Part shown: one piece after another, positions 17,607 through 26,179 of the stretch | Position numbering within the stretch: the first letter of the stretch is position 1 | How the letters are laid out: each line of letters opens with the position of its first letter | Assembly (NCBI RefSeq): GCF_030687495.1 | Contig: NZ_CP117435.1 | Span: forward strand, 1,860,001 to 1,924,000 | Reading direction: 5' to 3' | DNA length: 64,000 nt | From: Pseudomonas sp. FP453 | GTDB taxonomy: Bacteria > Pseudomonadota > Gammaproteobacteria > Pseudomonadales > Pseudomonadaceae | Made by a program: the position numbers and the translations under genes | Notes under the pieces: model-generated | Database searches by the model: none | What the model was told of the DNA's origin: nothing | Seen by the model: only the letters and a program-made list of their open reading frames with translations

Positions 17607-19307
17607 TCACGGTGTCGGCGCCGGTGTTGGGTGTCGGCGACGCTGCCGTCGATACAGGGCCCAGGCCGTCAGGCAGAGCAGTATCGGTATCGGTGCGCTC
17701 ACCCCTAGCTTGACGTTTTGCACCAGGCGATCCAGCGGCGCATAAACCTGCACTTTCAGTGCGTGCAGTTCCATTGCCAGGCGTAGACGCTCCTTGTTGT
17801 GCGCCTGCAATTGGGCTGTGGTATTGACGGTTTCGGTGCCCAAGGTCGTCACGGGCGGGTTCAAGCGCTGCCATTCGTGTTCTGTCTGCGCCAGGCGCCG
17901 CTCAAGTTCGCGGGCCTGTTCCTGGTAGGCGCGTGCGGTCGCCTTGCGCCGGCTCTCCAGGCCATGCAGTGCGTATTCCGTCGGTGGCCGTGGGCGTATG
18001 TTGGCAAGCGCTTGAGGCGCTGCCAGGTTATCCAATGTGTTCAAGACAAACAGGCTGTTGCTGTGGTGCATCGATCGGGTTGACGGGCCCATGAGCAAAT
18101 CGGTGTCTGCGACCACCACGACCTGAATCTGCGCCGCCTTCTGCAATCCGGGGGCTTGGCCACCACTACCGTCGGGAAACGCCGAATAGGCCGGCCCCTC
18201 AAGACGAGCGGCGATCACGTAGCGTTCCCCGCTTGGAGGCGGTTCGTCGACATAGGGCGCTTTGCCAATCCTGCCGGCCTCCAGCAGTGCCGACTGCTCG
18301 GAGCTGTACAGGAGGGGGGTGAAGCGTGTGCGGTGCTTGTCGAGAGGGAAGAGGGCGCCGCTGCTCGATACCCTGACAGAGTCCAGTTTCCAGGTACTGA
18401 TATCGTTTGCGGCCATGGCCTGCCTGGGCAGACTCAGCGTGGTGGAAACGGCGCCTGAGGGCGCTTGTATGGCATAGCGATTGTCGATCAACACCTGGTC
18501 GGCCGGCATCCGGATGCCCCAGCTGGACAGCAGCGTCTCCAGTCGGGGGTTGAGGGCTTGTTGCCTTGAACCCTGTTCGCTCAGGGGGTCGATAAACATC
18601 ATGAGTTTGCCACCACCCAGTACAAATTGATCAATGGCGTACAAGGCCTGCTCAGGCAGTGCCCGGGGGTGCACAAGCATGAGGGTTTTGATCTGCGTGG
18701 GGACACGCTGCGCGCTGGGCTCCAGCGCTACCACGTTCAAGTGTCGATGCAGTTCCTGTAGCAGGGGGGCGGCCGGTTCCTTGATCGGTAGCCCAGACAG
18801 CAGGCCGATGACAGGCGGTTGCGGGTGGAGTAACTGGTTGATCAAGTGGCTGATTTCGTATTCCAGCAACGCTGCACGGTCGGCGCTGAACGATTTGATG
18901 CGTTGCGCGGCCTGGCCGTCTCGGGTGCCAATGAGGCCAAAGAAACCCGCTTCGTCATCAAGCCCATAGAGCCCTGCTCTGTAGGCGTCTTCTGAAAAAG
19001 CGCCTGGGTCGACAATGTGCAGATTGATCATGCCGTTTGCCGCGGCTTCGAACGCCTTGAGCGTTTCTTCTACACGCTTGGCGTAGCGTTGGGTGGCACG
19101 GCTTTTTTTCGAATTGAAGTAGTAAAGATCCAGCGGAGTGTCCAGGGATGCCAGCAATTGCTGTACTGGAGCCGATAGGGTGTTGGTTTTCGCGCGTGAG
19201 ACATCCCAGCGCACATCAGGCAGCTTGACGGCCCACACCAGGTTAAAGGCGAGGAAAACCAACAGTAGGACCACCAGTGTCATGCCGGCGTGCAGTGCGG
19301 ATCGCAT
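17607..19307 (-). CDS. GldG-family ABC transporter auxiliary protein
   Basis: The 566-residue protein has an N-terminal membrane helix (about 6-30), a large extracytoplasmic part and a C-terminal membrane helix (about 537-556) with a basic cytoplasmic tail RRQRRRH. The extracytoplasmic part has GldG/DUF4350 features: LPVIGLLSGLPIKEPA-like and KTLMLVHPRALPEQALYAIDQFVLGGGKLMMFIDPLSE. A coiled-coil stretch (about 465-525) precedes the last helix. GldG proteins associate with GldA/GldF ABC exporters. It is third in a minus-strand operon, 15 bases after the permease, with a GAGGGAG ribosome site. Confidence 0.8.
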   Translation of the reverse strand: MRSALHAGMTLVVLLLVFLAFNLVWAVKLPDVRWDVSRAKTNTLSAPVQQLLASLDTPLDLYYFNSKKSRATQRYAKRVEETLKAFEAAANGMINLHIVDPGAFSEDAYRAGLYGLDDEAGFFGLIGTRDGQAAQRIKSFSADRAALLEYEISHLINQLLHPQPPVIGLLSGLPIKEPAAPLLQELHRHLNVVALEPSAQRVPTQIKTLMLVHPRALPEQALYAIDQFVLGGGKLMMFIDPLSEQGSRQQALNPRLETLLSSWGIRMPADQVLIDNRYAIQAPSGAVSTTLSLPRQAMAANDISTWKLDSVRVSSSGALFPLDKHRTRFTPLLYSSEQSALLEAGRIGKAPYVDEPPPSGERYVIAARLEGPAYSAFPDGSGGQAPGLQKAAQIQVVVVADTDLLMGPSTRSMHHSNSLFVLNTLDNLAAPQALANIRPRPPTEYALHGLESRRKATARAYQEQARELERRLAQTEHEWQRLNPPVTTLGTETVNTTAQLQAHNKERLRLAMELHALKVQVYAPLDRLVQNVKLGVSAPIPILLCLTAWALYRRQRRRHPTPAPTP

Positions 19308-19322
19308 CGGGAACGCTCCCTC

Positions 19323-20048
19323 TCAGCTGTTTTTGTAGTTGAGAATGACGGTCGTCGCAGCGATTGAGGCCACTATGACGCTGATAAAGTAAAGACAGTC
19401 TCGAAGAACAATGACGCCGTGATCAATCTGAGTGAAACGTGACAGTGGGCTTAAGGACGCCACGTTGTCGATTACCCAGATCGGGGCCTGGTGTTCAAGT
19501 GCGTCAAGTACGCTGGACAGCCCGCTGATCACCAGCAAAATGCTCAAGGTTAGTATGAATATAATCAGATGATGACGGCTAAGGGCGCATATAAGACAGC
19601 CGATGGAAAGATAACTTCCAGCGAGCAACCAGCTGGCCAGATACTGCGTGGCGATCACGCTGTTGTCTGCGCTGCCTAACATATTGACCATCACTACAAT
19701 GGGCAGTGTCAATGCCAGCGTGATTGCAGTTAAGATCCAGGCTGCGAAGAATTTACCCATGATCAGTTCCGCGTTTGTCACCGGTAGCGTGATGAGCAAA
19801 TCACGAAGACCCGTTTCATGTTCATCGGCCCATAGTTGGGTGGAGAGTGCGGGAATTAGTAGCAGGTACAACCAGGGGTGTAGTTGAAAAAAGTCTTGCA
19901 GGTCAGTGCTGTTTTGCTCCAGTAACTGGCTGCTGTGTAATCCAAGGGTAGTTGACAGTATCAGAAATACTGCGATGTTCAGGTAGGTTGCGGGAGTGCA
20001 GAGGTAGCGGGAAAGTTGGCGCTTGATAATAGATGGCAGCATATTCAA
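19323..20048 (-). CDS. ABC-2 type permease (GldF-like)
   Basis: The 241-residue protein has about six hydrophobic helices and the ABC-2 permease pattern: an N-terminal cytoplasmic helix, and WADEHETGLRDLLITLPVTNAELIMGKFFAAWIL, the family's coupling segment. It would form the membrane channel of the exporter. TTG 20048 overlaps the ATPase stop (TTGA) and has GAGG 7 bases upstream; ATG 20042 is the alternative. Base use is noticeably more AT-rich than in neighbouring genes, suggesting a different history. Confidence 0.8.
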   Translation of the reverse strand: MNMLPSIIKRQLSRYLCTPATYLNIAVFLILSTTLGLHSSQLLEQNSTDLQDFFQLHPWLYLLLIPALSTQLWADEHETGLRDLLITLPVTNAELIMGKFFAAWILTAITLALTLPIVVMVNMLGSADNSVIATQYLASWLLAGSYLSIGCLICALSRHHLIIFILTLSILLVISGLSSVLDALEHQAPIWVIDNVASLSPLSRFTQIDHGVIVLRDCLYFISVIVASIAATTVILNYKNS

Positions 20049-20971
20049 ATGGACGCCTCTTGGCTTAAGTGGTGGACGACGTCGTTCAGGCGACCAGGCT
20101 CCAGGTTAAGCGCGGTTATCTGCCAGCCGCGTTTGGCAATCAGGGCGCAGATCGGGGGGTAGATGGTGTGGCCCGGCATGGCGAGAACGGTGACGGTGCC
20201 GGGGCTGCGGCGATCTTCTTCGATGCCGGCAACCCCCGGAAGTACGGCCAATGCCAGCAGGTCCAGCGGCGTATCCGCTGCCAGGGTGACTGCCCTGTAG
20301 TACCGAGAGCTGCGCTGGAGTTCCGGCATGGAGGTGTCTGCCAGCAGGCGGCCCCCGCCGATGACCAGGGCGCGGGTGCAGATACCCGACAACGCATCGC
20401 AATCCCGCGTGGCAACGATCACTGTCATCTCTTCGGCCAACGACTGGATGAGCGCGCGGATTTTGCATTGTTGATACGGTGACAGGCCCTCGGTCGGCTC
20501 ATCGAGCAACAGCACGCCGGGGTCATGCAAGATGGCCTGCGCCAGCGCAACCTTGCGTTGCAAGCCCATGGGGAGTGCGTTGAGCGGTTCGTTGAGAACG
20601 GCCGACAGCTCCAGCTGCATGGTGATCCGGTCAATGCGTTTGCGTTTTTCGGCGCCGCAGAACCTGCGGAAAGTGGCGATAAGGTTGAGGAAGCCTGCGA
20701 CAGGCATCGTCGAATGGTTGATGCCGGGTTCGGGCTGGTAGCCCATGGCCTGGGCTACTTGAAGCCGATGGGTCCGGGTATTGAAACCAAGGATGCTCAC
20801 GTGCCCGGAAGAGGGTTTGAGCAGGCCAGCCATCAGCTTCAGGAGTGTCGTTTTACCCGCGCCCCCATGCCCGAACAAGCCAATGCATTCTTGGCCCTGG
20901 GCCACCAATGAAAGATCGCTGATAACATGTTGTTTACCCAGTTGTTTGGTCAGGTTACTTATCTCGATCAT
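20045..20971 (-). CDS. ABC transporter ATP-binding protein with atypical motifs
   Basis: The 308-residue ATPase would power the GldF/GldG-like exporter. Walker A (GHGGAGKTTLLK) and Walker B with catalytic Glu (VLLLDEPTEGLSP) are intact. The signature is degenerate (LPMGLQRK in place of LSGGQ-type). The switch position reads VIVATRDCD, giving Arg where the family has His (STH). A C-terminal extension of about 80 residues follows the ATPase core. ATG 20971 fits family starts (MIEISNLTK); ATG 20989 in frame is an alternative. Neither has a strong ribosome site. Confidence 0.82.
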   Translation of the reverse strand: MIEISNLTKQLGKQHVISDLSLVAQGQECIGLFGHGGAGKTTLLKLMAGLLKPSSGHVSILGFNTRTHRLQVAQAMGYQPEPGINHSTMPVAGFLNLIATFRRFCGAEKRKRIDRITMQLELSAVLNEPLNALPMGLQRKVALAQAILHDPGVLLLDEPTEGLSPYQQCKIRALIQSLAEEMTVIVATRDCDALSGICTRALVIGGGRLLADTSMPELQRSSRYYRAVTLAADTPLDLLALAVLPGVAGIEEDRRSPGTVTVLAMPGHTIYPPICALIAKRGWQITALNLEPGRLNDVVHHLSQEASI

Positions 20972-21225
20972 TATGCTGTTCTGCTGCATTAGTTTCGCAA
21001 TATATATGAGGAGGCAAGCGCTTTGGTTGACGTGTGTCGGGGCTCGGGTTAAAAAATAGTACGTTCAATGCAGGGGCTTGGAAACGCGCGGCGGGATGAA
21101 TAAGATTAGTCCTACGTTCAGACTTGCAGCTCGCTGAAACAATTGTTTTGTGGGTGGCGTTGGACGGCGCAATGTTTATGTGGTGTTTATTTGAAGTTTA
21201 TTCACTGGCACGAGGCCCAACAATC

Positions 21226-22344
21226 ATGATGCTTTTACGTACCCTTGTTCTTGCGCCCTCCGGTGCGGATGCCCCAGTCAACGGCGCGCTGCTTTGTGGT
21301 TTTGCCGTGCCTCAAATCAGTTCAAACTTTCTGGTGTATAGCCTGGATGAAGAGGCGGAGCCAGGTAGTTCCCGGGTATATATCGCAGCCTTGCGTAAGA
21401 AACTTGAGCGTTATTACTTGGGTGGTGTCGATGTGCAAGCCGATTTGCAATTGGCAATGCAGGTATTCAAGCAGATATTGACGTGGGCAGCCTCCGGTGT
21501 GAAAACCAGCGGCGTTACCGATGCCCAGATTCCTTATCACTTCGTCGACTTGAAAGGTTGCAAGTTACCCCCGGCACGTCCTGAGGATCACCACTCCCTG
21601 ATCATCAAGAAAGCCCTGGTGATGAAAGTCATTACCCTGGGAACATCTGCCCCCGCGTCACCCGCGATCGAAAGCACTGCTGTGGTGGTCCCTTCCATTC
21701 GCTTCTCTTCTCAAATGGTCTCGCCGCCACAGGCCGCAAGCCGGCCTGAACCGCCCCAGCCGGCGCTGCTCGAGCCACAGCCTGCCCCCTTGCCACTGAG
21801 CGAACCGCTCCTTGAAACACTGGGCGCGCCGGTTGAAGCCCCGTCATTGTTCGAGGTGGACAGCACGCTGACCAGCCTTGCGCGCGTCGCCCAGGAGCTG
21901 ACCCAACAGAAACTGGTGGTACTCAAGAAAGAGGCAGCGCTTGAGCAGTGGCAAGTTCAACTGCAGCAAGGCCAGGCTGAGCTTGAGCAAAAGCGTCAGG
22001 AGTTGGCGAGTCGAACCCTGGAGAAGGAGACCGCTCTGCAAATGCAGGCGCAGGCCCTGGAGAATCGTGAGGGTCGCTTGGCGAGTGCCTCGGCCGTCTA
22101 TCAGCAGGCGCAGCAGCAAATGGATGAGCGAGCCGATGCCCTTGAGACGCGTGTGGCCCAGGTGCACGCGCAGGAGTTGGTGGTTCACCGCAAAGGCGAG
22201 CAGTTGGCAGCCATGCTTTTGCAGTTTTCCGGTTTGCGCCAACGTATGCAGGTCATGCTCCCTGAGCTGGATCAAGTGGTGGGCGACTTCGACAGTGCCG
22301 AGCGCACGCCATCGATGGTCGACTCTCGTTCGATGTCGACGTGA
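21226..22344 (+). CDS. proline-rich linker and coiled-coil protein, function unknown
   Basis: The 372-residue protein is not recognised. Residues about 1-140 form a globular-looking part with SLDEEAEPGSSRVYIAALRKKLERYYLGG and YHFVDLKGC. Residues about 150-215 are rich in Pro, Ser and Ala. Residues about 230-345 are a long Gln/Glu/Leu coiled coil (QQKLVVLKKEAALEQWQVQL and similar). There is no signal peptide or membrane span. ATG 21226 is chosen for GAGG upstream; in-frame codons back to 21124 look like leader sequence. It is divergent from the ABC operon and may be functionally tied to it. Confidence 0.65.
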   Translation: MMLLRTLVLAPSGADAPVNGALLCGFAVPQISSNFLVYSLDEEAEPGSSRVYIAALRKKLERYYLGGVDVQADLQLAMQVFKQILTWAASGVKTSGVTDAQIPYHFVDLKGCKLPPARPEDHHSLIIKKALVMKVITLGTSAPASPAIESTAVVVPSIRFSSQMVSPPQAASRPEPPQPALLEPQPAPLPLSEPLLETLGAPVEAPSLFEVDSTLTSLARVAQELTQQKLVVLKKEAALEQWQVQLQQGQAELEQKRQELASRTLEKETALQMQAQALENREGRLASASAVYQQAQQQMDERADALETRVAQVHAQELVVHRKGEQLAAMLLQFSGLRQRMQVMLPELDQVVGDFDSAERTPSMVDSRSMST

Positions 22345-22458
22345 TGCAGTTCTGGCTACTTTCCCTTGTTCATTTATCATCAGGCTCAGTTCGCCGGCGC
22401 CGTGCCCTGGTGCAATGGCGTAGTGGGATCAATGAGCATTTTCTGGGGATGAAGGCGT

Positions 22459-22932
22459 TTGAGCACCAAGCTGATTACCAAAGAAGGTCATGAAGCGCTG
22501 AAAAAAGAGTTGGATTACCTGTGGCGGGAAAAGCGCCCGGACACCACGCGCAAAGTGACATGGGCGGCGTCCCTGGGGGATCGCAGCGAGAACGCGGATT
22601 ACCAGTACAACAAGAAGCTGCTGCGTGAGATCGACCGTCGCGTGCGCTACCTGCGCAAACGCCTGGAAGATATGCGGGTGGTGGAGTACATGCCGGAGCA
22701 GGAAGGGCGGGTATTTTTTGGCGCCTGGGTCGATATTGAAAACGAGCAAGGCGAGACCAAGCGTTTTCGCATCGTGGGCTATGACGAGATCTATGACCGG
22801 ATGGATTACATCTCCATCGACTCACCCATGGCCAGGGCGCTGCTGCGCAAGGAAGTCGACGATGAGGCCATGGTGCAGACGCCTAGTGGCGAAGCCTGCT
22901 GGTGGATTACCGCGATCGAGTATGTGAAGTAG
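22459..22932 (+). CDS. greB: transcription elongation factor GreB
   Basis: GreB rescues backtracked RNA polymerase by stimulating cleavage of the nascent RNA. The 157-residue product has the N-terminal coiled-coil with LGDRSENADYQYNKKLLREIDRRV, including the tip acidic pair, and the C-terminal FKBP-like domain (SPMARALLRKEVDDEAMVQTP). The start is TTG 22459: the preceding in-frame codons reach TGA at 22450, so no earlier start exists, and GAAGG lies 4 bases upstream. A strong hairpin follows the stop. Confidence 0.93.
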   Translation: MSTKLITKEGHEALKKELDYLWREKRPDTTRKVTWAASLGDRSENADYQYNKKLLREIDRRVRYLRKRLEDMRVVEYMPEQEGRVFFGAWVDIENEQGETKRFRIVGYDEIYDRMDYISIDSPMARALLRKEVDDEAMVQTPSGEACWWITAIEYVK

Positions 22933-22938
22933 GCCAGG

Positions 22939-22968
22939 ACGGCCCGTACCTGTGAGGGTACGGGCCGT
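22939..22968. terminator. 12-bp stem hairpin between greB and ybbP-like gene
   Basis: ACGGCCCGTACC (22939-22950) pairs perfectly with GGTACGGGCCGT (22957-22968) around a 6-base loop. It lies between two convergent genes. No T run follows on either side, so it may need Rho or act as a barrier. Confidence 0.55.
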
Positions 22969-22975
22969 TGGCGTG

Positions 22976-25486
22976 TCAGCCTTCGCGCAGCACGGTCAGT
23001 GGACTGGCGTTCAGTGCGCGGCGTGTGCCGAACACGCCGGCAGCGCCGATCAGCCCGGCCCCGAGCACCGGCAGCAGCAACAGCCATGGGTGAGGGTGCC
23101 AGGCCAGATCAAAGGCATAGCGGTACAGCACCAGTGTCACCAGCTCCGTGCCCAGTGCGGCCAGCAACCCGCTGACCGCGCCCAGCAAGCCGAACTCGAT
23201 ACGCCGTGCCTTGATCAGCAGCTTGCGCTCTGCTCCCAGTGCCCGCAGCAAGGCGCCCTGGCGGATTCGCTCATCCAGGGTGGCCTGCAAACCGGAGAAC
23301 AGCACCGCCATCCCGGCGGCCAACACAAACAACAGCACGTACTCCACCGCCAAGGTCACCTGGGCGAGGATGCTGCGCAATTGTTCCAGCAAGGCCTCGA
23401 CTTGCAGGATGGTCACCGCCGGGAACGCCCGGGACAGATCGACGATCTGTTGGTCATGCCCGGGTGCCAGGTAGAAGCTGGTCAGGTAGGTGGCAGGCAG
23501 GTCCTTCAGGGTGCCAGGCTGGAAGATCATGAAGAAGTTGGGCTGGAAGTTATCCCAATTGATGGTCCGCAAGCTGGTGACGCGCGCCTCGCGGTTTTCC
23601 CCGGCGACGGTGAACACCAGGTGGTCATTGAGCTTGAGCTTGAGGCTTTCAGCGACCTTGGCCTCTACCGATACCCCGGGAATCTCGTCCGTTGGCTGCG
23701 ACGACCACCAGGCACCGGATGTCAGGACGTTCCCCGGTGGCAGGTCGGCGGCCCAGGTCAGGCTCAGGTCGCGCTGCACGGCACGGTCACCGCTGGAGTC
23801 CTTGCTGACAATCGCCTGTACCGCTTCGCCATTGATGCTGATCAGGCGCCCTGGGACCACCGGATACAGCGGCGCCGATTGGGCCTGCAAGGCCAGCAGG
23901 CGAGCACTGAAGGCGTCGGTGTCGGCGGGCAGGATGTTCAGCGCGAAATAGTTGGGGGCGTCCTTGGGCAGCTGGTTTTGCCAGGTGTCGAGCAGCTCGC
24001 CACGCAACAGCGCGATCAGCCCCATCGACAGCAGGATCAGGCCAAACGCCAGGGATTGGCCGGCTGCCGCCAGCGGGTGACGCAGCAATTGGCCCAACCC
24101 CAGGCGCCACGGCAGTGATGCACGCGCCAGCAGCTTGCGCAGGCTTTGCAGCAACAGCAGGAGCAGGCCGCCGAGGATCAGCGCGGCAATCACACCGCCG
24201 CCGAGCAAGGCGAAGGTCAGCACCAGGTCGAGGCTCAGGCGCCACATGATCAGGCCCAGGGCGAACAGCGCCGCGCCGTAGACCATCCAGGTGCTGGAGG
24301 CGATGGGCAGCAGGTCGCGACGCAGCACCCGCAGCGGTGGTACGCGGCCCAGTGCGGCCAGCGGCGGCAGGGCGAAGCCGGCGAGGGCGACCAGCCCGGT
24401 GCCGATCCCGGCGACCGCCGGCAACAGCCCGCCGGGGGGCACGTCGGCCGGCAGCAGGTCATGCAGGAAGTAGAACAGGCCAAATTGCGCCAGCCAGCCG
24501 AGCAGGGCGCCGGTCAGGCTGGCCAGCAGGCCAAGCACGCTCAATTGCAGGCTGAACAGCAGCATGGTTTCGCGGCGCGACAAGCCGAGGCAGCGCAGCA
24601 GTGCGCTGGCGTCGAAACGGCGGCTGGCGAAGCGGTTGGCCGACAGCGCCACGGCCACGCCGGCCAGCAGCACGGCGACCAGGCTGGCCATGTTCAGGTA
24701 GCGTTCGGCCTTGCCCAGGGCGCCGCCGATCTGCTGGTTGCCGTCCCGCGAGTCCTGCAGGCGCTGGTTGGCGGCGAGCCCCGGCTTGATCAGGTCGCGA
24801 TAGGTTTGCAGGGTCGTGCTGTCGGGCGGCGCGCGCCACAGTTCGCGGTAGCTGACGCGGCTGCCGGGCTGGACCACGCCGGTGGCGTCCAGGTCGGCCA
24901 GGTTGATCATCACCCGGGGCGTGAGGCTGTAGAAGTTGCCGGCGCGGTCGGGTTCATAGGTCAGGATGCGGGCCAGGCGCAGGGTCTTCATGCCCACATC
25001 GATGCTGTCGCCGACCTTCAGGCTCAGCGCTGTGAGCAGGCGCGCCTCCACCCAGGCTTCGCCGGGTTTCGGGCCGCCCCCTGGAGTTTCCTCGGCGAAG
25101 GGCTCGGCCGCGCTTTTCAGTTCGCCGCGCAGTGGGTACTGCTCGTTGACCGCCTTGATACTGGAGAGCTGGATGCCGTTGTCGGTGGCGATAACGCTGG
25201 AAAATTCGACAATGCGCGCATGGTCCAGGCCCAGCTCGGTGCCGGATCTGATTTGTTCGGGACGCGCTGGCGAGCTGCCTTCGAGCACCAGGTCGGCCCC
25301 CAGGAACTCGGTGGCGCGCAACAGCATGGCGCCGTTGAGGCGCGCACCGAAGTAGCCGATGGCGGTGCTGGCGGACACCGCCACCAGCAGGGCGAAGAAC
25401 AACACGCGCAACTCACCGGCGCGGGCATCGCGCAGGAGTTGGCGCATGGCCAGGCTGAACAGACGCAATAGGGGCAAACGTGCCAT
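22976..25486 (-). CDS. FtsX-like ABC permease (YbbP type)
   Basis: The 836-residue membrane protein has an N-terminal helix, a large extracytoplasmic region, and two sets of FtsX-type membrane segments (about 250-440 and 710-830). Conserved FtsX pieces include ALLRCLGLSRRETMLLFSLQL and the C-terminal RQGALLRALGAERKLLIKARRIEFGLLGAVSG. With the adjacent ATPase it forms a YbbAP-type MacB-like complex, thought to act on envelope lipids or hydrophobic substrates. ATG 25486 overlaps the ATPase stop by one base (TGATG), indicating translational coupling; the TTG at 25489 is unlikely. Confidence 0.88.
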   Translation of the reverse strand: MARLPLLRLFSLAMRQLLRDARAGELRVLFFALLVAVSASTAIGYFGARLNGAMLLRATEFLGADLVLEGSSPARPEQIRSGTELGLDHARIVEFSSVIATDNGIQLSSIKAVNEQYPLRGELKSAAEPFAEETPGGGPKPGEAWVEARLLTALSLKVGDSIDVGMKTLRLARILTYEPDRAGNFYSLTPRVMINLADLDATGVVQPGSRVSYRELWRAPPDSTTLQTYRDLIKPGLAANQRLQDSRDGNQQIGGALGKAERYLNMASLVAVLLAGVAVALSANRFASRRFDASALLRCLGLSRRETMLLFSLQLSVLGLLASLTGALLGWLAQFGLFYFLHDLLPADVPPGGLLPAVAGIGTGLVALAGFALPPLAALGRVPPLRVLRRDLLPIASSTWMVYGAALFALGLIMWRLSLDLVLTFALLGGGVIAALILGGLLLLLLQSLRKLLARASLPWRLGLGQLLRHPLAAAGQSLAFGLILLSMGLIALLRGELLDTWQNQLPKDAPNYFALNILPADTDAFSARLLALQAQSAPLYPVVPGRLISINGEAVQAIVSKDSSGDRAVQRDLSLTWAADLPPGNVLTSGAWWSSQPTDEIPGVSVEAKVAESLKLKLNDHLVFTVAGENREARVTSLRTINWDNFQPNFFMIFQPGTLKDLPATYLTSFYLAPGHDQQIVDLSRAFPAVTILQVEALLEQLRSILAQVTLAVEYVLLFVLAAGMAVLFSGLQATLDERIRQGALLRALGAERKLLIKARRIEFGLLGAVSGLLAALGTELVTLVLYRYAFDLAWHPHPWLLLLPVLGAGLIGAAGVFGTRRALNASPLTVLREG

Positions 25487-26169
25487 CAAGGCTCCAGGGG
25501 CGCGACCATCAGGCCGGCTTCAAGGCGGATCAGGCGGCGGCAGCGGTGTGCCAGGCGCTCGTCGTGGGTGACCAGTACCAGGGTCGTGCCGCTCTCTTTA
25601 TTGAGTTCGAACAGAAGGTCGCTGATGCGCTCGCCGGTGTGGCTGTCGAGGTTGCCGGTGGGTTCATCGGCAAACAGCACGTCCGGTTCGGCGGCGAAGG
25701 CGCGGGCAATCGCCACGCGTTGCTGCTCGCCACCGGACAGCTGGCGTGGCGAGTGGGTCAGGCGTTGGCCCAGGCCGACACGTTCGAGCAGGTGCCGGGC
25801 GCGCTCGCGGGCGTCTTTGCGGCCGTCCAGCTCCAGCGGCAGCATGACGTTTTCCAGGGCGTTGAGGCTGTCGAGCAGTTGGAATGACTGGAAGACAAAA
25901 CCCACGTGTTCGGCACGGATGCGTGCGCGCTGGTCTTCGTCCAGCGTACTGAGGGCTTGGCCGGCGAGGGTCACTTCGCCACTGCTGGGCAGGTCGAGGC
26001 CGGCGAGCAGGCCGAGGAGGGTGGATTTGCCGGAACCGGAGCTGCCAACGATAGCCAGGCTATCGCCCTTGTTCAGTTCCAGGCTCAGTTCGTGCAGGAT
26101 AGTCAGTTCACCTTCCGCGCTGGGAACCACTTTGCTAAGGTTCCGCGCGGTGAGAATGCTTGCGCCCAT
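25486..26169 (-). CDS. ABC transporter ATP-binding protein (YbbA type)
   Basis: The 227-residue ATPase has Walker A GSSGSGKSTLL, Q-loop FVFQSFQLL, signature LSGGEQQRVAIARA, Walker B LFADEPTGNLD and switch His in LVTHD, all intact. It resembles LolD/YbbA and pairs with the FtsX-like permease that follows. The start at 26169 (MGASILTARNLSKV) is preferred over far-upstream codons that would run through tesA. Its start codon lies only 10 bases from that of divergent tesA, the same arrangement known for E. coli ybbA/tesA. Confidence 0.9.
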   Translation of the reverse strand: MGASILTARNLSKVVPSAEGELTILHELSLELNKGDSLAIVGSSGSGKSTLLGLLAGLDLPSSGEVTLAGQALSTLDEDQRARIRAEHVGFVFQSFQLLDSLNALENVMLPLELDGRKDARERARHLLERVGLGQRLTHSPRQLSGGEQQRVAIARAFAAEPDVLFADEPTGNLDSHTGERISDLLFELNKESGTTLVLVTHDERLAHRCRRLIRLEAGLMVAPLEP

Positions 26170-26179
26170 GGAGAATCCG

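Noticed and set aside
22952..25471. Long plus-strand frames (22952-24118 and 24146-25471) opposite the FtsX-like permease
   Set aside because: Gln- and His-rich translations without domains, mirroring codon bias of the real minus-strand gene.
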